Assembly: GCA_016124275.1 (NCBI GenBank)
Contig: WGOA01000018.1
Location: 1 to 64,000, forward strand
Reading direction: 5' to 3'
DNA: 64,000 nt
From: Bacteroidota bacterium
GTDB lineage: Bacteria > Bacteroidota > Bacteroidia > Chitinophagales > BACL12
Each line of letters opens with the position of its first letter. Positions within the stretch are counted from its first letter, which is position 1. Shown here piece by piece: positions 56,819 through 64,000 of the stretch. Position numbers and translations under genes: made by a program. The notes under the pieces were generated by a model. It was not told where the DNA came from and did not search any database. It was given only the letters and a program-made list of their open reading frames with translations.

Positions 56819-56839
56819 GGTTGTGGTTAGAACCGGTGC

Positions 56840-56854
56840 CCTTCGCCCGGAAAT
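56840..56854. repeat. Variant copy of the dispersed motif upstream of the VWA pair
   Basis: CCCTTCGCCCGGAAA differs from the consensus by one inserted G. It ends 16 bases before TATTTTAA, a poor -7-like element, an arrangement similar to that at mqnC. Confidence 0.4.
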
Positions 56855-56962
56855 TGCCATGCTTTCTCTGTATTTTAACCTACACGGCCCGTTATCCGCA
56901 GGCGCATAAACCATAGCATCGTTTTTTTACTGCTGAGTCTTTCTGGCACGGCTTGGTCAGGG

Positions 56963-58312
56963 TTGCATGCTCAGACGGCGCCTGGTTACCCGGCCAACGG
57001 CAAGTTTTACGAGCCGGAAACCACCCGGATCCTGTTTTTGCTGGACGGTTCGGGGAGCATGAAAGAGACCTGGGACGGCCGAACCAAGTTTGCGGTAGCC
57101 CGGGAGCTGCTGGAAAAGGCCATTGATTCCATTAACCGGCAGAACAAACCCATTGAATTTGGTTTGCGGGTTTTTGGGCACCAAAGCCCGCGCGAGCTCA
57201 AAAACTGCGAAGATTCCCGCCTGGAGGTGCCTTTCGGGCGCAACAATGCTGCGGAAGTCCGGGCGGCCCTGGATCGGATTGATCCTAGGGGTTATACGCC
57301 GATTGCCTATTCGCTCTTCCTTGCCGCGCACGATTTTTCCGGGTCAAAGGAGGCCGTAAATGCCATCATTCTCATTACGGATGGCCAGGAGAGCTGCGCC
57401 GGCGACCCTTGTGCCAGTTCAGAGGCGCTGCGCAATCGCCGCATTTCCCTGAAGCCCTACATCATCGGATTGGGTTTGGACCTTGCGGAGCAAGCGGCCT
57501 TTGATTGTGTTGGCGACTATTACGATGCAGCTGATCCGTTGCGCTTTCAGGAAGCACTGGGCGTGGTCATTTCACAGGCGCTCCGCAACACCACCGTTCA
57601 AGTCAATCTGCTGGACCATCTCGGTCGCGCTTCGGAGACTGATGTGGAATTGACCTTCTACGATGCATACAGCGGCCAGGACTTGTACAACCTGGTGCAC
57701 ACCACTTTGCGCAGCGGCGCTGCCGACACCTTGTACCTTGATCCAGTGGGCAAATACAATGTGGATGCGCACACTACGCCGCCCGTTCGCCGACAAAATG
57801 TGGAATTGGTAGCGGGTCGCCACAACATTATCGCGCTGGATGTTCCCCAGGGCGACCTGGTGTTGCAAGTGGAGGGCAATCCCGGGTTTACCGACCTGAA
57901 ATGCCTGGTTCGCGACCCGGAAACACACGAAATCCTGTACGTCCAGAATTTCAACACGGTGCACCGTTACCTGGCGGGCACCTACAACCTTGAAATCCTG
58001 ACGCTTCCCCGCATTGAAGTGGACGACTTTCCCATTTTGCCGGGTCAGGTGAATCCTTACAAAGTGCCCGCATCAGGGCGCTTGTTGGTGACCACCAACG
58101 AGCCTGGAGTTTTGGGGGTGTTCATCAAGCGGCAACAGGAATTGGTCCGGGTTTACGAGTGGCGCGCGTTCAGCGGCCGTGAGGTCCTGGATCTGCAACC
58201 GGGCGAATACCTTCTGGTGTTTCGGCCCTCAAGAAACAAGAAAATTGACAATACACGGGAGGCTCCGGTTGTGATCTATCCCGCCAAAAGCACCACCCTT
58301 CGCCTGGAATGA
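56963..58312 (+). CDS. Secreted von Willebrand factor A-domain protein (first of a pair)
   Basis: 449 residues from TTG 56963, the only standard start. However, the same frame is open back to 56879 and encodes a fine signal peptide (RRRINHSIVFLLLSLSGTAW, then SGLHAQ) that lacks ATG, GTG or TTG, so the true start is probably a rare codon such as ATC 56894 or ATA 56906. The VWA domain has a complete MIDAS: DGSGSM, Thr in GYTPIAYSL, and Asp in LITDGQESC. Paired cysteines (CAGDPC, FDCVGDYYDA) suggest an extracytoplasmic disulphide. Residues about 200-449 are beta-rich, with repeats around LEILTLPRIEV. Probably a metal-dependent protein-binding protein in the envelope. Confidence 0.85.
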   Translation: MHAQTAPGYPANGKFYEPETTRILFLLDGSGSMKETWDGRTKFAVARELLEKAIDSINRQNKPIEFGLRVFGHQSPRELKNCEDSRLEVPFGRNNAAEVRAALDRIDPRGYTPIAYSLFLAAHDFSGSKEAVNAIILITDGQESCAGDPCASSEALRNRRISLKPYIIGLGLDLAEQAAFDCVGDYYDAADPLRFQEALGVVISQALRNTTVQVNLLDHLGRASETDVELTFYDAYSGQDLYNLVHTTLRSGAADTLYLDPVGKYNVDAHTTPPVRRQNVELVAGRHNIIALDVPQGDLVLQVEGNPGFTDLKCLVRDPETHEILYVQNFNTVHRYLAGTYNLEILTLPRIEVDDFPILPGQVNPYKVPASGRLLVTTNEPGVLGVFIKRQQELVRVYEWRAFSGREVLDLQPGEYLLVFRPSRNKKIDNTREAPVVIYPAKSTTLRLE

Positions 58313-59760
58313 CCGGCTCAGTTGCTGGTCGAACGGAAACGCTTCCCCCGTTGAATGCTTTAACCCGATACCGCAGCACTTGCTTTGCCGCTATGGCTCT
58401 GGCGCTATGCCTTGGGGCTGGGAGCGGAGCGTTGGCGCAACCGGTTGCGGAGGAGCCGGCAGCTAAGCCAGCCACGACGCGCATTTTGTTTCTGGTGGAT
58501 GCCAGCCGGAGCATGACGGATATCTGGGGAACGGGGACTAAAATGGCTGCGGCCCGGGAGGTGATCAGCAAGATTGTGGACACCTTGAGCCAGGTGGACA
58601 ACCTGGAGATCGGGTTGCGGCTCTACGGACATTTGAGTTACCAAAGCGAATACAATTGCCAGGATTCGCGGTTAGAAGTGGGTTTTAGGGCAGGGAATCA
58701 TCAGGCGGTCAAGACTAAAATGGCCGAAATTAAACCCAAGGGCATTACGCCGATTGCGTTTGCACTGGCTCAAAGTGCCAAAGATTTTCCGGAAGAGGAG
58801 GACAGCCGCAACATCATCATCTTGATCACCGACGGGGTGGAGAGCTGCGACCGGGATCCTTGTTACGAGATTGAGTTGTTGCGCAGCAAGAATGTGCTGC
58901 TGCGTGCTTTTGTCATTGGCCTGGCCATGGAGCCGGAGACGCACGGGGTGTTTTCCTGTATTGGGGATTTCTACAATGCCGGGGCCCGCACCGACCTGGA
59001 CCGGGTGATGGAGCGGGTGCTGCAAAAAGTGTTGAGCCGCACGGTGCTGCGGGTAGATTTGTTAGATGAGGCCCAACGCCCATTGGAGACGGACCTGAAC
59101 ATGAGTTTTTACGGGTTGCCGGGTGGCAGGCTTCGCTACAATTTTTACCACACGCTCAACGATCGCGGGGAGCCGGATACCGTTTACGTGGACCCCATTC
59201 TGGATTACCATTTGGTGGTGCATTCCATTCCACCGGTTTCGGTGGACAAAGTGCTGATTGAAAGCAACCAGTACAATGTGGTCAGGATTCCTGCGGCGCA
59301 GGGGGTGTTGCGCCTGGGCACGTTGGGCAACACGTTCAGCTACCGGTTGCAGGCTTTGGTGTACCGAACGGGTAGCCGCGAAACACTGCATGTGCAGGAG
59401 TTTAACACCGAACAGCGCTACCTGACGGGCAAATACGACCTGGAGATTCTGACGTTGCCCCGGCTGGTGGTCCGCGGGATTGCGCTGGAACAGGACAAAA
59501 TCACCACGTTTGAGATCCCCGCTCCGGGCTACGTTACGTTTGTGCACGCCCACGAATTGATCGGGAGTGTTTTTACCACGGTGGACGGGGAGCGGGAAGA
59601 AGTGTACCAACTCAACCCTTTGCCCAGAAACGAAACCATTGCTTTGCAACCTGGATGGTATGAGGTCGTATACCGGGCAAAGCAGAACCGCTCCATGCGA
59701 TCAACCCAGACGCGTGAGTTTGAGGTCAAACCCGGCACAACCTCGTCGCTCAAGTTGTAA
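58309..59760 (+). CDS. Secreted von Willebrand factor A-domain protein (second of a pair)
   Basis: 483 residues; the ATG overlaps the stop of the first VWA gene by four bases (ATGA). Signal peptide covers about 1-44 and ends GALAQ. MIDAS residues are DASRSM, GITPIAFAL and LITDGVESC. Cysteines match those of its neighbour (CQDSR, CDRDPC, FSCIGDFYNA), and both share the C-terminal beta region with FNTEQRYLTGKYDLEILTLP. The two are clear tandem paralogues from duplication and may form a heterodimer. They are unrelated to the transketolase halves on either side. Confidence 0.88.
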   Translation: MTGSVAGRTETLPPLNALTRYRSTCFAAMALALCLGAGSGALAQPVAEEPAAKPATTRILFLVDASRSMTDIWGTGTKMAAAREVISKIVDTLSQVDNLEIGLRLYGHLSYQSEYNCQDSRLEVGFRAGNHQAVKTKMAEIKPKGITPIAFALAQSAKDFPEEEDSRNIIILITDGVESCDRDPCYEIELLRSKNVLLRAFVIGLAMEPETHGVFSCIGDFYNAGARTDLDRVMERVLQKVLSRTVLRVDLLDEAQRPLETDLNMSFYGLPGGRLRYNFYHTLNDRGEPDTVYVDPILDYHLVVHSIPPVSVDKVLIESNQYNVVRIPAAQGVLRLGTLGNTFSYRLQALVYRTGSRETLHVQEFNTEQRYLTGKYDLEILTLPRLVVRGIALEQDKITTFEIPAPGYVTFVHAHELIGSVFTTVDGEREEVYQLNPLPRNETIALQPGWYEVVYRAKQNRSMRSTQTREFEVKPGTTSSLKL

Positions 59761-59783
59761 CTTTCGCTCCTGTTTTACCCGTG

Positions 59784-59804
59784 TACCTTTGGCCCTTAAC
59801 TTTG
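59784..59804 (+). promoter_or_regulatory. Two candidate -7 elements before the transketolase C-half gene
   Basis: TACCTTTG (59784-59791) and TAACTTTG (59797-59804) both match TAnnTTTG. They would allow this gene to be transcribed apart from the VWA pair. No -33 TTG at ideal spacing was found. Confidence 0.4.
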
Positions 59805-59897
59805 GCAGCGCGACTGGCCTTGATGGCGCCCTCAACGTTCGCTGCAAGGTTGGCTGCACCTGTTTTTTCCTCAACCGCTCTTAAAAACCGCTGATTT

Positions 59898-60857
59898 ATG
59901 TGGATGCAATTGGATTACGCTAACGGCAAAGACACCCGCTCGGGCTTTGGCGCCGGCATCCACGAACTGGGCAAAAGGAACCCCAATGTGGTGGCGCTTT
60001 GCGCGGATTTGGCCGGTTCGCTGAAGCTGCAGGATTTCATCCGCGATTTTCCGGAGCGCTACGTGCAATGCGGCATTGCGGAAGCCAACATGATGGGCAT
60101 TGCCGCCGGGCTGACCATTGGGGGAAAGATTCCCTTTGCCACCACCTTTGCCAATTTTGCCACCGGTCGCGTGTACGACCAGGTGCGGCAGTCCATCGCA
60201 TACTCGCACAAAAACGTTAAAATCTGTGCATCGCACGCTGGGCTGACCTTGGGCGAAGACGGGGCGACCCACCAGATTCTCGAAGACCTGGGCATGATGC
60301 AAATGCTGCCCGGTTTTACCGTGATCAACCCCTGCGATTACAACCAGACCAAGGCCGCTACGCTGGCTATTGCCGCGCACCATGGTCCGGTTTACCTGCG
60401 TTTTGGCCGCCCAAAATGGCCCATTTTCACCCCGGCCGATCAAACGTTTGAAATCGGCAAAGCGGTGATGATGAAGCCCGGCACAGCGGTGAGTTTGTTT
60501 GCTACCGGCCACCTGGTGGCCAAAGCCATCGAAGCGGTTAACATCCTGGAGGCTGAAGGCATCAGCGTGGAGCTCATCAACATCCACACCATTAAACCGC
60601 TGGACGAAAAGGCCATCCTGGATTCTGTGCGCAAGACCGGATGTGCCGTCACGGCTGAAGAACACCAGCAACTGGGTGGCCTCGGAAGCAGTGTAGCCCA
60701 GGTGCTGACCCGCCATTTCCCGGTGCCGCAAGAGCTGGTGGCTGTCCAGGACAGTTTCGGCGAAAGCGGAACCCCGGATCAGTTGCTGGTCAAGTACAAG
60801 CTGGATACCCCGGATGTCGTGGCCGCCGTGCGACGTGCGATTGCCCGCAAAGGGTAA
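59898..60857 (+). CDS. Transketolase, C-terminal (pyrimidine-binding) subunit
   Basis: 319 residues. The pyrimidine-binding domain has the catalytic glutamate in YVQCGIAEANMMGIAAG, the PFATTFANF and SHAGLTLGEDGATHQ blocks, and a C-terminal transketolase domain (LINIHTIKPLDEKAI, VTAEEHQQLGGLGSSVAQ). Together with the 280-residue N-half it makes a complete transketolase of about 600 residues. It lies 15 bases before the aminotransferase gene. Confidence 0.94.
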   Translation: MWMQLDYANGKDTRSGFGAGIHELGKRNPNVVALCADLAGSLKLQDFIRDFPERYVQCGIAEANMMGIAAGLTIGGKIPFATTFANFATGRVYDQVRQSIAYSHKNVKICASHAGLTLGEDGATHQILEDLGMMQMLPGFTVINPCDYNQTKAATLAIAAHHGPVYLRFGRPKWPIFTPADQTFEIGKAVMMKPGTAVSLFATGHLVAKAIEAVNILEAEGISVELINIHTIKPLDEKAILDSVRKTGCAVTAEEHQQLGGLGSSVAQVLTRHFPVPQELVAVQDSFGESGTPDQLLVKYKLDTPDVVAAVRRAIARKG

Positions 60858-60872
60858 ACGCCACTGGATGCT

Positions 60873-62057
60873 GTGAACACCCGCGAAATTTTCTTCCGCC
60901 ACCAGGGTCAGACCAGCGCATTCCCGCTGGCCATGGAAATTGAACGGGCTGAAGGGCTGTACCTGTATGGCCGGGAGGGCCGGCGCTGGCTGGATCTGAT
61001 TTCGGGCATCGCCGTGAGCAACATGGGCCATGGGCACCCGCGCATCGTGGCCGCCGTGCAAGAGCAGGCAGCCCGGCACATGCACACCATGGTGTATGGC
61101 GAATTGATTCAGTCGCCGCAAACAGCGTTTGCGGCTAAACTGTTGCCTTTGCTGCCGGCCAGTCTGAATAACATTTATTATGTTAATTCGGGCAGTGAAG
61201 CGGTGGAAGGGGCGCTGAAACTGGCCAAAAGATTTACAGGGCGCACCGAACTGATCGGTTTCAACCAATCGTACCACGGTTCAACGCACGGGGCGATCAG
61301 CATCGGGGGCACCGAAGCCTGGAAAGCCGCTTTCAGGCCGTTGTTACCCGATGTGCGCAACCTGGACTATGGCGTTGTTGATCAACTGTCGGCCATCAGC
61401 GGGCGCACCGCAGCCGTGTTGATTGAGCCGGTCCAGGCGGAAAGCGGGGTCACCCTTCCCCCGAAAGGCTACCTGGAAGCGCTGCGAAGCCGCTGCGCGG
61501 AAACAGGAGCCCTGCTCATTTTTGACGAGTCGCAAACAGGTTGCGGCCGGACGGGAACATTTTTGGCGCTGGAACACAGCGGCGTTGTGCCGGACATTTT
61601 GGTCATGGCAAAAGCGTTTGGCGGGGGAATGCCTTTGGGTGCGTTCATCGCATCGCAGGATGTGATGAAGGTGCTTACCTGCGATCCGGTGCTTGGGCAC
61701 ATCACCACTTTTGGCGGCCATCCCCTTTCGTGTGCAGCCGGTTTAGCTGCATTAACCGCTATGCTGGAAGAGGAGCGCATGGCGCAGGTACCCAAACTTG
61801 AAGCGCAATTTCGGGATACGTTGAAGCATCCTGCCATCAAAGCGCTGCGCTCTTGTGGCCTGTTGATGGCCCTGGAATTGGAGCGCGCAGAAAAGACTCA
61901 GGCGGTCATTGCTGCGGCACTGGATGCCGGGCTGTTGACGGACTGGTTCCTTTACGCGCCGCACTGTGTGCGCATTGCCCCGCCGCTAACGATCACGCCC
62001 GATGAAGTTTCCTGGGCTTGCGCCCGTTTGCTGGAATGCCTGGACAAGGATGGTTGA
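60873..62057 (+). CDS. Class III aminotransferase (ornithine/acetylornithine aminotransferase-like)
   Basis: 394 residues from GTG 60873. PLP-site features: GSEAVEGALKLAKRFTGR, YHGSTHGA, IEPVQAESGV, FDESQTGCGRTG and the Schiff-base Lys in LVMAKAFGGGMPLGAF, followed by TTFGGHPLSCAAGLA. Such genes are labelled aspartate aminotransferase family protein, ArgD or RocD; the exact substrate (acetylornithine, ornithine or another omega-amino acid) cannot be settled by eye. Likely co-transcribed with the transketolase C-half. Confidence 0.88.
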   Translation: MNTREIFFRHQGQTSAFPLAMEIERAEGLYLYGREGRRWLDLISGIAVSNMGHGHPRIVAAVQEQAARHMHTMVYGELIQSPQTAFAAKLLPLLPASLNNIYYVNSGSEAVEGALKLAKRFTGRTELIGFNQSYHGSTHGAISIGGTEAWKAAFRPLLPDVRNLDYGVVDQLSAISGRTAAVLIEPVQAESGVTLPPKGYLEALRSRCAETGALLIFDESQTGCGRTGTFLALEHSGVVPDILVMAKAFGGGMPLGAFIASQDVMKVLTCDPVLGHITTFGGHPLSCAAGLAALTAMLEEERMAQVPKLEAQFRDTLKHPAIKALRSCGLLMALELERAEKTQAVIAAALDAGLLTDWFLYAPHCVRIAPPLTITPDEVSWACARLLECLDKDG

Positions 62058-62104
62058 CCCGGCTGCGCTTGCTGGATAGGTTGTGGATGGGGTCAGGCAA
62101 GCGA

Positions 62105-62515
62105 TCAGTTCACGCGGATGCGCTTGTTCAACTCCGATACATTGCCCTCCCGATCTTCGGCGCGCACGCGCAAAGTCCCAAATTCGCCACTGATGTATAA
62201 GGTGTCCGGGAAAGAAAGGTCCACAAACACTTCGTGGCGGCGGTTGGTCAGGTCAATGGGGGCCGCATAGTCAATGAGCAATTCGCTGGCATCCGGGTAG
62301 CCCTGAAAGTACTCCACCGTGCTGATGTCCTGATCGTCTTCGGTAATGGAAACTACCGTCAGGATTTCGTTCAGGCCAATGGTCAGGGTGTCCGTTGTGA
62401 TGGTATCGCCAGCGGCGTTGCGCAGGCTGATGTTGGGAGCCACTTCGTCTGTCAGGCAAGAAGTGAGGAACACAGAAAGCACTAAAGCGGCGCCGAAGGT
62501 CAGGTTTCGCAGCAT
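62105..62515 (-). CDS. Small lipoprotein with Ig-like fold
   Basis: 136 residues; lipobox Leu-Thr-Ser-Cys after ALVLSVFLTSC. The mature part consists of beta strands with a pattern like bacterial Ig-type domains (TLTIGLNEILTVVSITEDD, GTLRVRAEDREGNVSELN). No known family was recognised. Convergent with the aminotransferase gene. Confidence 0.75.
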   Translation of the reverse strand: MLRNLTFGAALVLSVFLTSCLTDEVAPNISLRNAAGDTITTDTLTIGLNEILTVVSITEDDQDISTVEYFQGYPDASELLIDYAAPIDLTNRRHEVFVDLSFPDTLYISGEFGTLRVRAEDREGNVSELNKRIRVN

Positions 62516-62629
62516 GGGAGGCGGAGTTATAAGCCCGTAAAGATAGGCGTTGCGGGCAACATCTACCTACGGTCCATAGATACGCCCACCAGTGGCAGAC
62601 CGGCCAAGGGCCGGCTGCCTGGCTGTAGG

Positions 62630-62689
62630 TCTTTAGCGGAAGGACAGCGTCTTTAGCGGAAGGACAGCGTCTTTAGCGGGAAGACAGCG
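62630..62689. repeat. Three tandem 20-bp repeats at a gene 3' end
   Basis: TCTTTAGCGGAAGGACAGCG starts at 62630, 62650 and 62670 (the last copy with two changes). The third copy holds the stop codon and last codons of the DUF2141-type gene; the other two lie just beyond it. Confidence 0.85.
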
Positions 62690-63146
62690 TCTCTGCGCCT
62701 GTTTTGGCTTTGGCTTTTACTTCAACCATGTTCAACAACACCGCGCTGGTTTCCGGGCTCAGTTTGAAGGCCACATCGGAGAAACTGGGCGTGCCGATAA
62801 AGGTTCCGGTTTCAGAGAAAACGTAAGACTCCGTGGGGCGGCCGTTTTTGCGGTCCAACGCGCCGTTGCCATTGAGGTCCTGAACCACCATAATAGCGTA
62901 AAAGGCACCGGTTTGCAGCGAAGAAAACTGCAAACTTGCGCGCGTTTGGCCGGCAGCAATGACCTGCTGTTCCAAGGCCGGGGTTTGCTCGTTGATGAAC
63001 TGTGTGCCTGAAGCGTAAAGCATGACCAACGTTGGGGCATTGGATTCGGGAATGCCGTTGACCAAAACGTTCAGGTTTTGCGTTTGCTGGGCGAAAACGG
63101 AGCCACTAAGGGCCAGGATCAGGGAAAAAACGGTTAAAGCTTTCAT
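62673..63146 (-). CDS. Secreted DUF2141-like protein
   Basis: 157 residues from ATG 63146; signal peptide ends SVFAQ. The segment YAIMVVQDLNGNGALDRKN followed by GRPTESYVFSETG, then FSDVAFKL, is the hallmark of DUF2141 proteins ('a..hD.ngng.ld.n..G.P.E..gfs'). The role is unknown; a secreted, small beta-sandwich is expected. It ends in a slipped 20-bp repeat. Confidence 0.8.
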   Translation of the reverse strand: MKALTVFSLILALSGSVFAQQTQNLNVLVNGIPESNAPTLVMLYASGTQFINEQTPALEQQVIAAGQTRASLQFSSLQTGAFYAIMVVQDLNGNGALDRKNGRPTESYVFSETGTFIGTPSFSDVAFKLSPETSAVLLNMVEVKAKAKTGAETLSSR

Positions 63147-63365
63147 GACGGGTACGTCTAAGGTTAAAAAAGGGGTCAAACTCAACATTTAGGTTGCTCG
63201 TGCACGAATGCCCTTCGCCCTAAACGTTTCATTTGCTTCTCCAACATTACGCGGAAGCGGGGGCGCAGCGGATGCCGGACCGGGCTGATGTAGCCGGTAG
63301 CAGGGCATTTGTGGTGAACGGAAAGGCGCTGGGGCGAACGGACCCGGTTTTGGGGCGAATGGCGT

Positions 63366-64000
63366 TCAGGCCAGGTTGCTGATGCCTTCAATCAGGTCCA
63401 GGACATCGCGGCTGCGGGTTCGGGCCACGGGCACTTCAACTGCAGCAGGGCTGAAAAACAGGCGGTAGCCGGAGGCATTTCCGCGCAATTCATCCACGCG
63501 CGCCAGATTGGCTAAAAAAGAGCGGTGTACCCTGACCACTTTTTCGCCAGGCAATTGCTCTTCCAGGTTTTTAAGCGTGAGCCGAAGCATGCGCTGTTGG
63601 GCTTTGCCCGATTCTACCCAGTGAATCCGGCTGTAATTGTCGTCGGCTTCAGCAAAAAGCAGGGCGCCTTTCGGCAGTTCCAGTTGTTCCTGGGTATCGG
63701 CGTGAATAATCCACGAAGGAGGCACCTCAAAGGAGGGCATCCGCAGGTTATAATTCCGGTGAATGAATTCTTCGTACCCGTGCCTTAAGGGAGCCTGCGG
63801 GAATTCGTTGGCCAGCCGTCGGCTACCCAAATGGCGGTTGGCAACCTCCACTTCGCGCAAGGTCTGGGCCAGCATCCGGTTGCGAATCAGAAAAATCATG
63901 GCGCTAACCGGGAAAATGCCAATGGTCAGCACGCGAAACTGCTCCTCCAGCAAATGCTGCCCAAAGGTGTCGTGGCAAGGGTCTCCCAGCACAAAATGGC
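63366..64000 (-). CDS. LytTR-type DNA-binding regulator (5' end outside window)
   Basis: At least 208 residues, open to the right edge, so the N-terminus is missing. One membrane segment (FRVLTIGIFPVSAMIFLI) is visible, followed by a linker and a C-terminal LytTR domain (LLFAEADDNYSRIHWV, KVVRVHRSFLANLARVDEL). Membrane-anchored LytTR proteins without a receiver domain are frequent in Bacteroidota and act as one-component regulators. Target genes are not evident. Confidence 0.82.
   Translation of the reverse strand, partial: HFVLGDPCHDTFGQHLLEEQFRVLTIGIFPVSAMIFLIRNRMLAQTLREVEVANRHLGSRRLANEFPQAPLRHGYEEFIHRNYNLRMPSFEVPPSWIIHADTQEQLELPKGALLFAEADDNYSRIHWVESGKAQQRMLRLTLKNLEEQLPGEKVVRVHRSFLANLARVDELRGNASGYRLFFSPAAVEVPVARTRSRDVLDLIEGISNLA

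Overview
The window looks like a chromosomal segment of a moderately GC-rich member of the Bacteroidota (GC judged by eye in the mid-50s percent). Four things point there. Several secreted proteins end in type IX secretion (T9SS) sorting domains, both the type A 'Por' form and the gliding-motility-associated type B form. There are two PorP/SprF-family proteins and a PorE-like OmpA protein. Several genes are preceded by the Bacteroidota promoter core TAnnTTTG. Metabolic markers such as the menaquinone futalosine-pathway enzyme MqnC and a fused IcmF mutase fit. No phage, transposase, CRISPR array or rRNA was seen. One tRNA with anticodon CAT is present.

Layout: (1) 1-1616, the 3'-truncated gene of a fibronectin-type T9SS protein; 1818-2433, an AT-rich PIN-toxin/small-ORF module; 2447-5089, a pair of M16 peptidases. 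(2) 5273-6397, mqnC. (3) 6522-11916, the ATP synthase cluster atpB-E-F-H-A-G without atpD/atpC, followed by scpB and rluB to 13926. (4) 14030-23857, an Asp-box beta-propeller protein, a lipoprotein and a 1711-residue LamG/PA14/HYR cell-surface protein, closed by a strong terminator. (5) 24002-29851, a 2-oxoglutarate oxygenase, an aldo/keto reductase, asnS, rpoN and a PAP2-like membrane protein. (6) 29957-43076, a PorE-like protein, PorP/SprF, a 2790-residue adhesin with 22 cadherin-like repeats, and a second PorP/SprF; this is the most striking locus. (7) 43085-50836, an outer-membrane barrel, an orphan histidine kinase, the tRNA, a HAD hydrolase, lipoproteins, an SGNH hydrolase, a PQQ-type sugar dehydrogenase and a PhoD phosphatase. 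(8) 50964-54841, ogt coupled to icmF. (9) 55976-60857, the two halves of a split transketolase with two paralogous VWA proteins between them, then a class III aminotransferase. (10) 62105-64000, a lipoprotein, a DUF2141-type protein and a LytTR regulator cut by the window edge.

How the parts fit: the adhesin has a type B sorting domain and sits between two SprF-like proteins with a PorE-like peptidoglycan/outer-membrane linker just upstream, as expected for a T9SS cargo plus its dedicated export and anchoring partners. At least six further proteins here are T9SS cargo or lipoproteins, so much of the window serves the cell surface. The remainder is core metabolism and information processing. 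Start codons were chosen mainly from signal peptides, family alignment from memory, and promoter position, because Shine-Dalgarno sequences are weak in this group.
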